Translations under genes and position numbers: made by a program | DNA from: Anthracocystis setariae | Lineage: Eukaryota; Basidiomycota; Ustilaginomycetes; Ustilaginales; Ustilaginaceae | Assembly: GCA_928724745.1 (NCBI GenBank) | Contig: CAKMXJ010000032.1 | Coordinates: 1,550,001 to 1,614,000, forward strand | Reading direction: 5' to 3' | DNA: 64,000 nt | Part shown: in pieces, positions 9,161 through 24,848 of the stretch | How positions within the stretch are numbered: position 1 is the first letter of the stretch | How the letters are laid out: every line of letters starts with the position of its first letter | The notes under the pieces: model-generated | Databases searched by the model: none | The model's input: the letters and a program-made list of their open reading frames with translations, nothing else | Told to the model about the DNA's origin: nothing

Positions 9161-10441
9161 CTAGACGCTAGGCTGGGCCTCTGCGGTGTTGACATCTACC
9201 GAGGCCGTCTGGACGGAGGAGTGGGGAGCCATGGTTTTATCTTCGAAACTCTCCATGCCGCGTAGACCCCACCTGCCAAGCATGGCCTTGTCTTCATCCC
9301 ACGACGATGTGGGTGTGGTGAGCATGCGTTCGCCGGTGAAGATGGCGTTGGCACCGGCGAGGAACGCCATCGCCTGTTCGGATTCGGTGAACAGATGACG
9401 ACCGGCGGCCAGACGGATGATGGAGCCGGGCAGCACGATACGAGCGGTGGCGACGGTGCGCAGCATCTCTTGGAAGGTGATGGGTTTGTTGTTCTCCATC
9501 GGAGTACCTGGGATGGCAACGAGCGCGTTGACGGGGAAGCTCTCGGGATGTTCGGGTAGCGTGCTCATCTCCCAGATCAAGCCGACACGATCCTCGTGCT
9601 CTTCGCCAAGACCGAGGATACCACCAGAGCACACCGAGATGCCCGCTTCGCGCACATTGGCCAGCGTTCCAATGCGGTCGTCGTAGCTACGCGTGGTGAC
9701 CACCTTGCCGTAGTATTCGCGCGAAGTGTCGAGGTTGTGGTTGTAAGCCGTCAGGCCTGCCTCCTTGAGCTGCTTGGCCTGCTCGGTAGTCAACATACCA
9801 AGAGTGGTGCACACCTCCATGCCCATGCCCCTGATCTCACGCACCATGTCGAGGATGCGGTTGAAGCCACGCTTGCGACCACCGACCTCCCTCCAAGCGG
9901 CACCCATGCAGAAACGTGTACTTCCGTTGGCCTTGGCTTTGCGTGCCTCGGTCAGAACCGTCTCAAGATCCTCAAGCTTGGAGGCGTTGGACGGGGTCTC
10001 GTACTTGCTGGACTGGGAGCAGTAGCCGCAGTCTTCGGAGCAGCCGCCCTCCTTGATGTTCATGAGCGTGCAAAGCTGGACGCGGTTGACGGGGTGATGT
10101 ATGCGGTGGACGCTGGCGGAACGGAAGACGAGCTCGAGCAAGGGAGAGTCGTAGATCTGTTGCACCTCTTTGCGAGACCAGTTGTGGCGAATGGCGCCCT
10201 CGTTGGCGGGCAACGATCCAGTCGCCGAGACTGATGGCGAAGCGAGAATGGAAGACGATGAGGCAACACCACCGTTGGCAGTAGCGTCGTTTGGGTCGAC
10301 AGCGGTCGCTCGTCCACGTCGAGAGGCAGGCGCGGGTCGCGAGGCTACAATGGGCTGAACACATTGGCGGGCTGAGGGCCCAACGAGACCTGCCAAGGGA
10401 CCACCGATCCGGCTGGCCGCTGTCTGTCGAAGGAGCGACAT
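9161..10441 (-). CDS. BIO2: Biotin synthase
   Basis: A 426-aa radical-SAM enzyme that inserts sulfur into dethiobiotin, the last step of biotin synthesis, in mitochondria. The [4Fe-4S] ligands are Cys134, 138 and 141 in GGCSEDCGYCSQS. Further family motifs are RFCMGAAWREVGGRKRGF, VCTTLGMLT, YNHNLDTSREYYGKV and VNALVAIPGTPM. The first 90 or so residues, rich in Ser, Ala and Arg, precede the conserved core and look like a mitochondrial presequence. The protein is longer than yeast Bio2, about 375 aa. The start MSLLRQTAASRIG is the first ATG; an in-frame extension to 10576 begins with TTG and is rejected. The gene diverges from DBP2. Confidence 0.96.
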   Translation of the reverse strand: MSLLRQTAASRIGGPLAGLVGPSARQCVQPIVASRPAPASRRGRATAVDPNDATANGGVASSSSILASPSVSATGSLPANEGAIRHNWSRKEVQQIYDSPLLELVFRSASVHRIHHPVNRVQLCTLMNIKEGGCSEDCGYCSQSSKYETPSNASKLEDLETVLTEARKAKANGSTRFCMGAAWREVGGRKRGFNRILDMVREIRGMGMEVCTTLGMLTTEQAKQLKEAGLTAYNHNLDTSREYYGKVVTTRSYDDRIGTLANVREAGISVCSGGILGLGEEHEDRVGLIWEMSTLPEHPESFPVNALVAIPGTPMENNKPITFQEMLRTVATARIVLPGSIIRLAAGRHLFTESEQAMAFLAGANAIFTGERMLTTPTSSWDEDKAMLGRWGLRGMESFEDKTMAPHSSVQTASVDVNTAEAQPSV

Positions 10442-15215
<4,774 letters not shown>

Positions 15216-16228
15216 TCGCTTGATTGCACACAAAGCCATGTTGGAAGCTAGCTCTACCGATCCGCTTCACCCTCCTTTCAAAAAGAAAAAAAAAATGGTC
15301 AGCTCTGCCGTAGCAGACTGGCGCACGGCGCTCGATTCTAGGTGTTCTGTTCGTTCATGTTGTGCCTATAGGCTAGTCATCGTCTCGATACCATTTCTCC
15401 GTTCTCGTTAAATAGATGTTGCTTTCTCGATCGCTTGTTACAGGTTTGACGTGTGTGTTTGGTCTGATGATGCTGTCACATCCAGAGGTGTGTGCCGGGC
15501 AGTGTATGCTGCCTCTCGACGCATCTTGAAATGAAGCTCTCGAAATTTCAGGACGGCCGCAGCAGATTGACAGGGAGACAGACCACGGAAAAGGCCGAGC
15601 TGGACCCTGAAAGTGGGAATCGATTTGCGTTGCGAGTGTGTTTGAGCTGGGCTAAAGTGCCTGAAAGATCAAGGCGCAAGGCGCGCGCGTTTGAAAATAA
15701 AAAAGTGGAGTGGAGTGGAGTGAAGTGCTGCGCGATGGTGTGCTTTGGCAAAAGTCACACGGTGTTTCACACCGCGGACTGCAGTAGCGTAGTGAAAGAG
15801 TGGTTATCTCTCGGCAGCCCTCGCTCAGTATTGCCGTTGGGATCACGCACAGTGACTTGTGTGCGCGCGCGTCTCTCTCCTCGCTGTACTCTGTCACTGC
15901 ACAAGCCTCCACTCTCACCAGGGGTCGTTCCCCTTCAGGGTGCAAGTCCCCGTTTCCGCGCAGTTACCTTATCATCCTCCATATCCTTTCGCCCACTCCT
16001 CCTTTCTTCATCCCATCATCGCGACCTAGCATTCACCACTCTCGCTATACCACATTTTACGCCACTCAATCACTCGCTCAACATCCAACCTCGGCACACC
16101 TTGTCCCTTGGTTTGCCATCGATACCATATCGAAGGCATCCTCGTCTGCAGTCACCCAGCAGCACCCCCCCGCCCATCTAATCGGATGAGCACTCATCGT
16201 GCAGTGCTTCCAACAAACAAAGTTCGTC
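15216..16228. other. Intergenic, DBP2 to DUF1776-like gene
   Basis: About 1 kb: DBP2 3' UTR, with an A-rich run near 15286, then the promoter and CT-rich leader (from about 15930) of the next plus-strand gene. A GGAGT direct repeat lies near 15707-15723. No additional gene. Confidence 0.5.
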
Positions 16229-18439
16229 ATGCCCTCGCTCGCAGATCTCGAGTCCTTCATCGAGGACAACTTGCCTCGTAATTTGCAAGAGCTTCCTCAC
16301 AAGGTCTCGATCTCTGTTCAAGAATACTACCAAATCCTCTACGAGCAACTCAACAAGTATGGCCCTCCCATCCCCGACCTCCCATCCCTTCCATCGCTCG
16401 ACAGCTTCACCGGCAAAGTGACCGAACTTGTCTCTCCTACACCTCCACCACCTCCTGTCTTGCCACCCTCACTACCGCCCACCAATCTGCAGCTGTTGCA
16501 ACAATGGTCCCGCAATCATCGCACCAGCCTTAGCTTTGCAGGTGGTTTACTCGTAGTTGGTCTAGGAACCACATATGCCTACCGTGCTGGCTATATCTCC
16601 GTGCCGTATCTTGGCAAGAAACAGCTTGTTAGCAGGGGCCGAACTCGTCAAGTGCGTCTCAGCAATGGCATTCGCAGAGAAGCCGTCATCGTGCTTGGAG
16701 CGGACACTCCTCTCGGTCGCTCCCTTGCGCTGCATTTCTCGGGCCAAGGCTTTGTGGTGCTCGCTTCCGTCTCATCTTCGGCTGCCCTTGTCCAATTTGA
16801 GAACCTCATCCCTCCCAGCTCGCGCGGCTACGTCAAGGCGCTCATCTTCGATGCTGCTGACCCTGCTGGTTCCGTTCAGCCTTTCGTCAGAGCTCTTTCG
16901 GCCGCGCTTAGCCTCAGATATCCACTCACCAGTGCCGGCGATCCTTACGCTCGTCCAGGCGAAAATGTCAGCATTGCTGGTGTTGTCAACGCCCTCAGCT
17001 TTGTTGCGCCCGAAGAGGACCTCAGCCTCTCACGCAGCATGTCGGCTTCCACTTCGGCTACTTCACTCGGTGTGCCCGTTACAAAGCTTGCACCTTCTCC
17101 TTCATCCGAGCTGCTCGATCGCCATGTGGTAGCCAGTCTCTGCCTGCTCGGTGCACTTATCCCCATGCTGAGGGCTCTGCCGAATCGAGCCGAAGACACA
17201 CCCGAGATGGATCCTGCTACTGTCATCACGCTGTTATCGAGCCCTGCTTCTCGCACCGCTCTGCCCCGACAGGCAATGTACTCGGTCATTGCTCAGAGTG
17301 TGGCAGCTGGTGTCCAGTCACTTCGCCGAGAGTGCGACGAGGATTCGTTCCATTCCAAGACTGCCAGCAACAGCAGGCTGCCTCCCAACCTTTCCAGCTC
17401 CACCGCTGGCACTTCGACGGGACGTAGGGCGTCTAGCTCCCGCTCCGGACTCAAGCAAAGAGAAGTTCGCGTCACCGTGGTTGAGGTCAATTCGGGCTCT
17501 CTGTGGGGTGAGAGCAACGCCGAGGCTTCCACCAGCCCAGTGAGTGGCAGCACTTCCTTGCATTCCCCTTCGCGCCCAACGTTTGGTCGATCGCCATCGT
17601 CGTCGCTTGGCTCGCTGTGGCATCACCGATCTCCCACCTCGGCACCCGTGCTCAACAAGGTTTCGGATCTGTTGCTCAGCACCAAGCGAAGGCTGCGTCC
17701 AAGCTACTCTGTCGGTCCGCAAAGTATGTCGGCCTATTGGCTTACACTTAGCCAGGTGCTGTTTACGATTCTGCCGACGAGCCTGGTCGATGTTGCGCTT
17801 ACTCTGAGGCGACAGCTCAGTCTGCGTCGCGCTGGTTTGATCGGGCAAGCAAATCACGCGTACCTTCCTTGGAACTGGGGCAAGAGTGACGGGCGCACTG
17901 GATCCGCACAAAGCGCAGGCCAGCGGCCAGTTGCAGGACCTGGGCCTGGACCAGCTTCGGCGTCGCACTCTCGAGCTTCGTTGTTGAGGAACGAAGGTAG
18001 GCTGCGCTCGACGCCGCTGGCGAACGAGATCCGAGACTCGGATGCGCAGAGTCTGGCGGAAAGCGAGCGCTCTTCGGGCTCGGGGCTTCCGAGCAGCGTG
18101 CCCTCGTCAGCGTACGGCGACAACGATGCAGACGCGTATGTGTATGGCGAAGAGGCCGACAGTGGTGCTTCGCATTCGCACACGCACAGTCCCTACTTTG
18201 GCTCGACGAGAGGGATGCAGTCGTCTCAGCCCGATCTGACCGAAGCAACCAGTCGAGACGCCTGGATGGGTTCGCCTAACGGCAGCAGCAGCAGCAGCAG
18301 CAGAGGAGCAACGTTTTCTCCCGCCGTGAAACTGTCGGCAAGTGCTTCGGAAACCCAACAGGTCACCGATTCGCCGTTGGGCACCAGCTGGGTCGCTCTT
18401 GGAGACAGTCTGCACACGTCATCACATCACGTCTCATGA
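16229..18439 (+). CDS. DUF1776-like protein with SDR-type domain and membrane anchor
   Basis: A 736-aa protein resembling the fungal DUF1776 family, which is distantly related to short-chain dehydrogenases. Residues 1-90 hold an amphipathic region and a Pro-rich linker (TPPPPPVLPP). A hydrophobic segment at about 100-120 (FAGGLLVVGLGTTYAYRAGY) is a likely single membrane span. From about 150 a Rossmann-like start (VIVLGADTPLGRSLALHF) follows. The usual SDR Tyr-x3-Lys catalytic pair is not evident. The C-terminal half is Ser-rich and low in complexity, with a Ser run near residue 690. The start is the first ATG; the frame upstream opens only at a GTG. The biochemical role of the family is not established. 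Confidence 0.65.
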   Translation: MPSLADLESFIEDNLPRNLQELPHKVSISVQEYYQILYEQLNKYGPPIPDLPSLPSLDSFTGKVTELVSPTPPPPPVLPPSLPPTNLQLLQQWSRNHRTSLSFAGGLLVVGLGTTYAYRAGYISVPYLGKKQLVSRGRTRQVRLSNGIRREAVIVLGADTPLGRSLALHFSGQGFVVLASVSSSAALVQFENLIPPSSRGYVKALIFDAADPAGSVQPFVRALSAALSLRYPLTSAGDPYARPGENVSIAGVVNALSFVAPEEDLSLSRSMSASTSATSLGVPVTKLAPSPSSELLDRHVVASLCLLGALIPMLRALPNRAEDTPEMDPATVITLLSSPASRTALPRQAMYSVIAQSVAAGVQSLRRECDEDSFHSKTASNSRLPPNLSSSTAGTSTGRRASSSRSGLKQREVRVTVVEVNSGSLWGESNAEASTSPVSGSTSLHSPSRPTFGRSPSSSLGSLWHHRSPTSAPVLNKVSDLLLSTKRRLRPSYSVGPQSMSAYWLTLSQVLFTILPTSLVDVALTLRRQLSLRRAGLIGQANHAYLPWNWGKSDGRTGSAQSAGQRPVAGPGPGPASASHSRASLLRNEGRLRSTPLANEIRDSDAQSLAESERSSGSGLPSSVPSSAYGDNDADAYVYGEEADSGASHSHTHSPYFGSTRGMQSSQPDLTEATSRDAWMGSPNGSSSSSSRGATFSPAVKLSASASETQQVTDSPLGTSWVALGDSLHTSSHHVS

Positions 18440-18617
18440 GTCAGTCTCTTTTACTAGCACGCACGCGCGCGCGCGCGATAACGGCCAGGATTTTTTCTTC
18501 TCTTCTTTTCCTTAATGTTGATGTTTGGCTTTTTTTTCGTAGAATTTGGCATTGAGTGTGTATGTGTGTGAAGAACAAAAAGGGAGCGGTCTTGAGTGGG
18601 GCGGACGATGGAAGGAT
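18440..18617. other. Convergent gap with CG repeat
   Basis: 178 bp between convergent stop codons. A (GC)n tract at about 18461-18478 could adopt Z-DNA. A T run lies near 18530. Confidence 0.6.
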
Positions 18618-20540
18618 TTACTCGTCAGCAGCGGCGGCGTTGGCGTTGTTGTAGGCGGATTCGTGGATGTTGACGGCGCGACCGGAGGGGTCTGGAGCGC
18701 AGCCCCAATCGGCTCTTGGGATCCATCGGACGCTAGTGGAAGCGGCTGCTTTGCTGGGGAACCAGGATTCGAAGATCTCACGAATCATGTAGGCTTCCTT
18801 TGTGTCTGGGGTGTCGGTTGGGTAGCGTTTAGTGCGCTCTACGAATTTTTCGTCCGAAATGGCCTTTTCGGCGTAATCCTTAATGCCGTCGATCCACGAG
18901 TAACCGACTCCGTCGGAAAATTGTTCCTTCTGGCGCCACAGAATCTCGTCGGGCAGGTAAGGCTTCTTAGCCGATGAGGCCGGGAGTGACGAGCCACTAC
19001 CATCACCACCGGCTTCGACGTCTTCGGGGATCACGTCAAACGCCTTTCGAAGAATGTACTTCTCCATTCGCGGACGCCCGTCCGAATCGACCTGCTGCAA
19101 AGAACCCTTGGAGAACATCTTGTCAGCCGCATCCGTGTTCATGGCGACATCCAGGAAGGTCTTGTCCAAAAACGGCACGCGCGCTTCCAAACCCCACGCC
19201 ATGGTCGACTTGTTAGCACGCAAGCAATCGGCAGTATGCAGGTTCTTGACACGACGAACACACTCCTGATGGAAAGACTTCTTATCGGGCGCAGCGTGGA
19301 AGTAGAGGTATCCACCAAAGATCTCGTCACTCCCCTCGCCGGACAGCACCATCTTGACACCCATAGCCTTGATCTTCCTCGAAAGCAGGTACATGGGAGT
19401 ACTGGCGCGAACCGTAGTGACATCGTAAGTCTCGAGGTGGAAAATCACATCAGCGATCGCATCCAGACCCTCCTGGACTGTAAAAGTGTATTCGTGATGG
19501 ACCGTGCCGAGGAACAGCGCTGCCTTGCGAGCAGCGACAAGGTCGGGAGAGCCGGGAAGACCGATCGAGAACGAGTGGAGACGCGGCCAAGCGGCAAGAT
19601 TTTCCGACTCGTTTTCGGCATCTTCATCAAGTCCGACGGGCAGCTTCGTAGCCGCATCGCCAGAGGGAGTGAGCAAGCCACGAGCACGACGTGCCTGACG
19701 CTCCTCCCATTTCTTGCGTTGCAGATCGGCCATCTTGTCGGTCTCTCTCGCGGCGATCGAAGCGATCAGGGACGAGTCAAGACCACCTGAGAGAAGAACA
19801 CCGTAGGGAACTTCGGACATGAGACGCTTGCGCACAGCCTTCTCCAATGTCTCGCGGATGAGCTTGAGGTCGGTGGGGTTGGTGGGGATCTCGGCGTCGT
19901 CAGCATCACCGTCGAGCCAGCTCGGGGTGTAGTAACGCACGGTCTCGGCACCTTCGGGAAGTGACGAGTCGTAAAAGTGGCCGGGTGGGAAAGATCGAAT
20001 GCGGTCGCACTCCTCATGGATCGCCTTGAGTTCGGAAGCAAAGTAGATGGCACCAGGGTACTTGTAACTGGCGCCGTGGTAGAGCGTGGTGATGCCGATA
20101 GGGTCACGAGCCGCAACCACGCGGTGTGGAGTCTGGGTGGTGTCCAACAAGATGAACGAGAACATTCCGTCCAACATCTTGACAAAGTCGGTTCCGTGCT
20201 CGCGGTAGAGATGCAGAATGACCTCGCAATCGGATTCGGTCTTGAATTCGGCGTTCTGGTCCTTGAGACCTTTTCGGAGCTGACGGTGGTTGTAGATCTC
20301 ACCGTTGACAGCCAGAATGAGCTTGCCGTCGGTGGAAACGAGAGGTTGGGCACCTGTCGAGATACCAACGATCGCAAGACGCTCGTGGCAAAGGATCGAG
20401 CCCTTGGTGCCTTCTTCCGGGGTGACAACGCAACCGGACCAATCGGGACCGCGGTGGCGAATGCAGCGGGACATGTTGAGCATCTTGCTACGGTACGCAG
20501 GAGCGTCCGGGTGGTGAATGCATCCGAGAATGCCGCACAT
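18618..20540 (-). CDS. ASN1: Asparagine synthetase (glutamine-hydrolysing)
   Basis: A 640-aa cytosolic enzyme that makes asparagine from aspartate, glutamine and ATP. Cys2 after the initiator Met ([10 protein letters not shown]) is the glutaminase nucleophile, exposed when Met is removed. The N-terminal Ntn domain also shows [17 protein letters not shown] and VNGEIYNH. The synthetase domain has the PPi loop SGGLDSS at 251-257 and [16 protein letters not shown]. The N-terminus must begin exactly at this ATG for catalysis, so the start is secure. The protein is longer than typical yeast enzymes (about 570 aa), partly through insertions between 275 and 320 and near 530. No intron. It diverges from IPI3. 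Confidence 0.97.
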   Translation of the reverse strand: MCGILGCIHHPDAPAYRSKMLNMSRCIRHRGPDWSGCVVTPEEGTKGSILCHERLAIVGISTGAQPLVSTDGKLILAVNGEIYNHRQLRKGLKDQNAEFKTESDCEVILHLYREHGTDFVKMLDGMFSFILLDTTQTPHRVVAARDPIGITTLYHGASYKYPGAIYFASELKAIHEECDRIRSFPPGHFYDSSLPEGAETVRYYTPSWLDGDADDAEIPTNPTDLKLIRETLEKAVRKRLMSEVPYGVLLSGGLDSSLIASIAARETDKMADLQRKKWEERQARRARGLLTPSGDAATKLPVGLDEDAENESENLAAWPRLHSFSIGLPGSPDLVAARKAALFLGTVHHEYTFTVQEGLDAIADVIFHLETYDVTTVRASTPMYLLSRKIKAMGVKMVLSGEGSDEIFGGYLYFHAAPDKKSFHQECVRRVKNLHTADCLRANKSTMAWGLEARVPFLDKTFLDVAMNTDAADKMFSKGSLQQVDSDGRPRMEKYILRKAFDVIPEDVEAGGDGSGSSLPASSAKKPYLPDEILWRQKEQFSDGVGYSWIDGIKDYAEKAISDEKFVERTKRYPTDTPDTKEAYMIREIFESWFPSKAAASTSVRWIPRADWGCAPDPSGRAVNIHESAYNNANAAAADE

Positions 20541-20709
20541 TTTGGGTTAGGCTGTGGACTGGGGGGGGGAAGGTAGAGGTAATGGAGGTATACAGTCTTG
20601 CAGTCCGTCTACGCTGTTCGAAGGGGTGAAGGCAGGGTCACACGATAGATGCAAATGCAGTCGGTCCGAGTGATCTTGAACAGATGGTGGATGGGTGGCA
20701 AAGCTGACT

Positions 20710-20729
20710 GAGCGAGCGAGCGAGCGAGC
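20710..20729. repeat. GAGC x5 tandem repeat
   Basis: Five perfect tetramers in the asparagine synthetase upstream region. Confidence 0.8.
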
Positions 20730-21215
20730 AAGCCGGGCGATGGTGACTGAAGCGTGTGGTGGGAATGAAGCGTGAGCATAGGACAGGTTGATGCGCTTTT
20801 ATTGATGCAGCTGAGAGGCTTTAACTACGGAAAGCTTCCGACGAGTGGCACCGTCCATGCAAAGGACGGATCCAACCGATGAGGAATGACTCGCCCCCAC
20901 TCGTCTCGTTGCTCTGATTGATCTTGGCAGGTCGGTCGCACTTGTAACTAACTCACCGGCTAGACTTGTTTAATCTGAGCGTCGACTCCTGCGCCGTGCG
21001 TCTGCATTGCGGGTGCAGCAAGATCTTCCAGTTCGACCAACCAGAAGCGACGTCTCCATCAAGCAATCAAGAATTTCCTCAAAAAATCCAAAGCTGCAAG
21101 CATCCAAAATGCGCACTCCTCGTCGGCTGTTTGTTATCTCTGACCGCTGCAGAGCCACTCGAATTTAGCGAGTCACACCTAGCCAAGTCACAAAGAAAAT
21201 CAAATCCGAAACACG

Positions 21216-21240
21216 ATCAAATCAAATCAAATCAAATCAA
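21216..21240. repeat. ATCAA x5 tandem repeat
   Basis: Five perfect pentamers about 430 bp upstream of the IPI3 ATG. Confidence 0.85.
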
Positions 21241-21673
21241 AAATCTCGTCCCCGTCGCTTTCTCGCCACTCTCACCGCCGCAATCTGCTACAGTTCAATA
21301 GCTGTCCAGTGCAGAAGGAGCGGAGGGTAGCGCAAGTCCGCAACTTAGTCTGCTCCCGATTCGAATCTGTATCAAGCTTTTTTTTGGACGATCTCGATTC
21401 ATCTTCCCCCTTTTTTTTCTTTTTCTTTCTCTTCTCTTCTCAAATGCAATGGTCCGAGCCTTGATCCCGATTTCGAGCAAAACGCTAGCGCAGATCTGAC
21501 GATGAAGACCAACTCCGAATTCCGAATGCTCCACCAAGAATTTCTTTGATTTGAGCTTGACTCTCTTCTCAACGTGAGCATATGGACAAATTCCTCACCG
21601 CTGGCCGTCACTTGCTCACCATTATCGTCATCGGAAGCTGCACTGGATCCGAGATAGCGCTGCCTACACGAGT

Positions 21674-23425
21674 ATGGCGTCTTCTGCATCGACAACATCG
21701 CTTTTTGCGACCGAGTGCCTGCTCTACTCCATAGCTTCCTCTTCTTCCTTGGTCGGGTCTATGGGTCTGACAACAGTCTCGAATCCATCGTCCACTTCGG
21801 CTTTGTTCACGTTCAAAGGTGTCTCTGATCCATCCTTCCATGCTGTCAGTGCCATCTCAACCTCTCCCAACCCAGCCATCTCCGGTACAGGTGGTCTCGT
21901 CTTCCAGCTCGAGAACAACAAGGCTACGCTCAATGTCTTTTCATGGCAACGTGACCACCCACTCCAGCGCATCATCCTTCCCACCAAGCTCTCGTGTATA
22001 GCATGCTCACCGAACGGCGAGCTGATCGCCGGCGGCTCATTCGATGGTCGCATTTTTCTGTGGCAAGTTGCCACGGGAGACCTCCTGGCTTCCTTCGACG
22101 CCCACTACCGATCCGTCACTGTACTCAAATGGACTCCCGATGGTGCCGGCCTCGTCACTGGCTCCGAAGATGCTCGCGTACTCGTATGGTCGCTTGCCGG
22201 TCTGCTGGCACCTCACGATCAGACCAGCTCCTCCATCACTAGCTCTGAACACAACCCTAACCCATACTGCACACTCGCAGACCACAACCTGGCAATCACC
22301 GACCTACTCATCTCAGGCGGTCGCTTCCCTCATCAAATCACCATCCTTTCCAGCTCCGCCGATGCCACTGTCAAGCTCTGGGATCTTCGCACACGAAGCC
22401 TGCTAAGTACTTTCGTCTTCGAACAGCCAATTCACAGGGTGGTCCTGGACGTCACAGAACGCTTCTTCTTCGCTGCCACTTCACCAGCTGCAAGCGACAA
22501 TCTCATCTATCGCATCGATCTCTTCCGCAAGCGCGATGCTTCGAGTAGGATGGTGGAGGCGAAGGTGGCAACCAGTGGAGAGCAGTTCCAGTTTGTGTCC
22601 GAGGCGCTCAAAGGTGTGTCCTCCATCGAAGCGTATGGATTTGGCTCAAGTGGAGGACCGACAACAGAACGTATCCCGTCTGTCAACGATGCTGCTGGTC
22701 GAACCGCCGCTGTTGGATCGAGCATCATTTCCATCCGTGAGCCCATCTCGAGTATCTGCCTCTCCTCCAACTCCACCTCGTTACTCGTCGGAAGTCTTGC
22801 CGGCAACCTCTTTGTCATCGACGTCTCCAACTCTCAAATCATCCGCACAACCTCTCTGCTTGGCAATGCAAAAGCAAGTGCCATCACGGGCAAGAATGCC
22901 GTCACCAACCTCATGGTGCTTCCCAAACCTCGTGACCTGCTTGGCCACTGGGATACCGCATCTTCATCAGCGGGCTCAGCAATCAATGGCTCCGGCGGCG
23001 CAGGCTCCGCATCCGCACCTGCCAACATCCCTGTGCGTCCCATCGCCAACTTCAGTCGCCACGTCCTCTCGTCCGAAGAAGACCGCCTTGCAACACCGTA
23101 CAATACCCGCATCGCTGGAGGTAGTGCCGCTTTCAACTTTGGCAGCGATGAGCTCGATAGCTTCATCGATCCGCAGTGGGACAGCAACCTTGTTTCGGCC
23201 GATCTGCTTGGGCCTTTCGCCTCCTCGTCCGGCAGTGCTGCGGGTATGGACACTAGGGCAACTGCAAAGGTGCAAGAAGCGAACGATACTGAAAGGCTCT
23301 CGAAGGAGGTCAAGCTGTTGCGGTCGCAGTTGCAGCAGGCGAAAGCGATCAATGACGAAATGTGGTCGAGGCTCGTTCAAGATAGGCTTTCGTCGTCTCA
23401 AGTCGATGTGGCTTCGAGCGAGTAG
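21674..23425 (+). CDS. IPI3: Pre-rRNA processing protein IPI3 (WDR18)
   Basis: A 583-aa WD-repeat protein of the Ipi3/WDR18 family, a member of the Rix1-Ipi1-Ipi3 complex that acts with Mdn1 on pre-60S particles and in ITS2 processing. WD-like blades are visible at LSCIACSPNGELIAGGSFDGRI, VLKWTPDGAGLVTGSEDARV and ITILSSSADATVKLWDLRTR (residues about 105-255), and again at SICLSSNSTSLLVGSLAGN near 360. The C-terminal helix (TERLSKEVKLLRSQLQQAKA) is the family coiled coil. The gene is intron-free and begins at the first ATG, with tandem Ser/Thr codons. MRT4 at the left end acts in the same 60S assembly pathway, but no linkage is implied. Confidence 0.9.
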   Translation: MASSASTTSLFATECLLYSIASSSSLVGSMGLTTVSNPSSTSALFTFKGVSDPSFHAVSAISTSPNPAISGTGGLVFQLENNKATLNVFSWQRDHPLQRIILPTKLSCIACSPNGELIAGGSFDGRIFLWQVATGDLLASFDAHYRSVTVLKWTPDGAGLVTGSEDARVLVWSLAGLLAPHDQTSSSITSSEHNPNPYCTLADHNLAITDLLISGGRFPHQITILSSSADATVKLWDLRTRSLLSTFVFEQPIHRVVLDVTERFFFAATSPAASDNLIYRIDLFRKRDASSRMVEAKVATSGEQFQFVSEALKGVSSIEAYGFGSSGGPTTERIPSVNDAAGRTAAVGSSIISIREPISSICLSSNSTSLLVGSLAGNLFVIDVSNSQIIRTTSLLGNAKASAITGKNAVTNLMVLPKPRDLLGHWDTASSSAGSAINGSGGAGSASAPANIPVRPIANFSRHVLSSEEDRLATPYNTRIAGGSAAFNFGSDELDSFIDPQWDSNLVSADLLGPFASSSGSAAGMDTRATAKVQEANDTERLSKEVKLLRSQLQQAKAINDEMWSRLVQDRLSSSQVDVASSE

Positions 23426-23660
23426 TCGTCTGTTGATCCCCCACAGTACACAGTATTTCTGAACGGCAAATTGATGCGGGGCTCAATTGCAATGACACGG
23501 TCATCTCGAAACACAGACTTGGACAACGTGCGATGAATGTGATTTGAGAAATAGGGGATCAAGACAAAGTGTCCATGCGAGAAGGCGAAGAAGCATTGCA
23601 ACGTCTGAATGGATGTTCGGTCGAAAGACGAAGAAAATGCAGTAGGTTCGATTGAGAAAT
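23426..23660. other. Convergent gap, IPI3 / glycoprotein
   Basis: 235 bp of 3' flanking sequence for two convergent genes; nothing distinctive. Confidence 0.5.
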
Positions 23661-24848
23661 TTAGAGGACGATGGCGGCGGCAGCTACGGCGATCAGGCCG
23701 GTGAGCGCGATGGAGGCAGTCAGGATGTTTGCACCGCTGGCGGTGTTGTTCTGTGTGTTTGCTGCAGCGTTGGAACCGGTACCGGAGCCAGCAGTCGATC
23801 CTGTTGCTTGGCTACCAGCAGCATTAGCCCTGCTTGTAGTCAAACCACTTGCGGCAGCACTTGTGGTGGTGACGGGCGAAGAGGTCATCGAACTTGCTGA
23901 TGCGCCTCTTCCAAGCAATCCATGACCGATGGAGCTGACCGTTGTGCATTGGCTACTTGCAGGAGCCGGGTGTGCCTCTGGAGTCACAGGATCACCCTGT
24001 CGGAAGGTAGACCCACCGTAGATACCCTGCAGCTCGGCGACGTCGCCATCACAGGACTCGAATGTACCTGGAGAGTAGTTGGCGGGAAGATTCCACTGAC
24101 AACCCATGACATCATAGATATGCTCGCATTGCGCGGCTGCCCTGTCACCCCAACAAGCCCTAAAGCAGAACTGGTTGTACGACATGAAGTTGGTCCATTG
24201 ACTGATAAAGTATGGCTCTCCATTGGAAGCTGGGTTGGCAGTCGTATACACCACCGATCCAATCGGATTACCGAGATCGTCAGCCCCATGAGGATCGAAC
24301 TCTCCACCCGAATCTCCATCCGGGATCATGATGGTGGTGAAATCACCCACTCCGGTCACCTGAACATAATCCCTCGTCCTAACAAAGTGAGCACCCGTGA
24401 TACTACCGTCTGGAATCAGCCTCGTTCCATGCTTATCGGTAGTACAGTAAGCTACACCACTCCTTTCCTTTTCTCCAACCGTACCGTACTCGGCAGGACC
24501 CCAGAGACAGAAGTCATTCAACGAGTTGATCCAAGCGGTCTGACATTTCGAGTCCTGGTTCCACGTGTTCTGAGCACAAGTGTTGTAACCGGACTGAGCC
24601 TCACCACCGGGGGTGCCTCCCTCACCGGAAGGGATTCGGTTCGCACCCATGTACTGGTCGGGAAGCTGCGAGTATGCGTAGGTGGCTTTTGGCTGCCATT
24701 GGCTCCATGATTTGGTGGGCTGGTTGAGGTTAAGATCGGTTGTTGCGCGTGGGTCAGGTCCCCTACCGCCACCCGAACTGGACTGGGCATTGGTGAGACT
24801 AGTAAGCAGGACTGCAACCACAGTTGCTGTGAGAGCGATCTTCGTCAT
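23661..24848 (-). CDS. Secreted GPI-anchored glycoprotein (MAG-like)
   Basis: A 395-aa surface protein. Residues 1-21 form a signal peptide (MTKIALTATVVAVLLTSLTNA). The mature part, about 24-290, is Cys- and Trp-rich (YNTCAQNTWNQDSKCQTAW, NDFCLWGP, QFCFRACWGD, CEHIYDVMGCQWNLPANY), matching the basidiomycete family annotated as macrophage-activating glycoprotein. A Ser/Thr/Ala-rich stalk (about 290-360) and a hydrophobic C-terminal tail (ILTASIALTGLIAVAAAAIV) preceded by small residues predict a GPI anchor in the plasma membrane or wall. The function of the family is unclear. It opens a run of secreted-protein genes that extends to 35.3 kb. Confidence 0.85.
   Translation of the reverse strand: MTKIALTATVVAVLLTSLTNAQSSSGGGRGPDPRATTDLNLNQPTKSWSQWQPKATYAYSQLPDQYMGANRIPSGEGGTPGGEAQSGYNTCAQNTWNQDSKCQTAWINSLNDFCLWGPAEYGTVGEKERSGVAYCTTDKHGTRLIPDGSITGAHFVRTRDYVQVTGVGDFTTIMIPDGDSGGEFDPHGADDLGNPIGSVVYTTANPASNGEPYFISQWTNFMSYNQFCFRACWGDRAAAQCEHIYDVMGCQWNLPANYSPGTFESCDGDVAELQGIYGGSTFRQGDPVTPEAHPAPASSQCTTVSSIGHGLLGRGASASSMTSSPVTTTSAAASGLTTSRANAAGSQATGSTAGSGTGSNAAANTQNNTASGANILTASIALTGLIAVAAAAIVL

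Larger units (their letters stand above)
20541..21673. promoter_or_regulatory. Divergent asparagine synthetase / IPI3 intergenic region
   Basis: 1.1 kb containing both promoters. Two short tandem repeats lie in it: GAGC x5 (20710-20729) and ATCAA x5 (21216-21240). The 21360-21440 part is T/C-rich and probably belongs to the IPI3 leader. No gene. Confidence 0.5.
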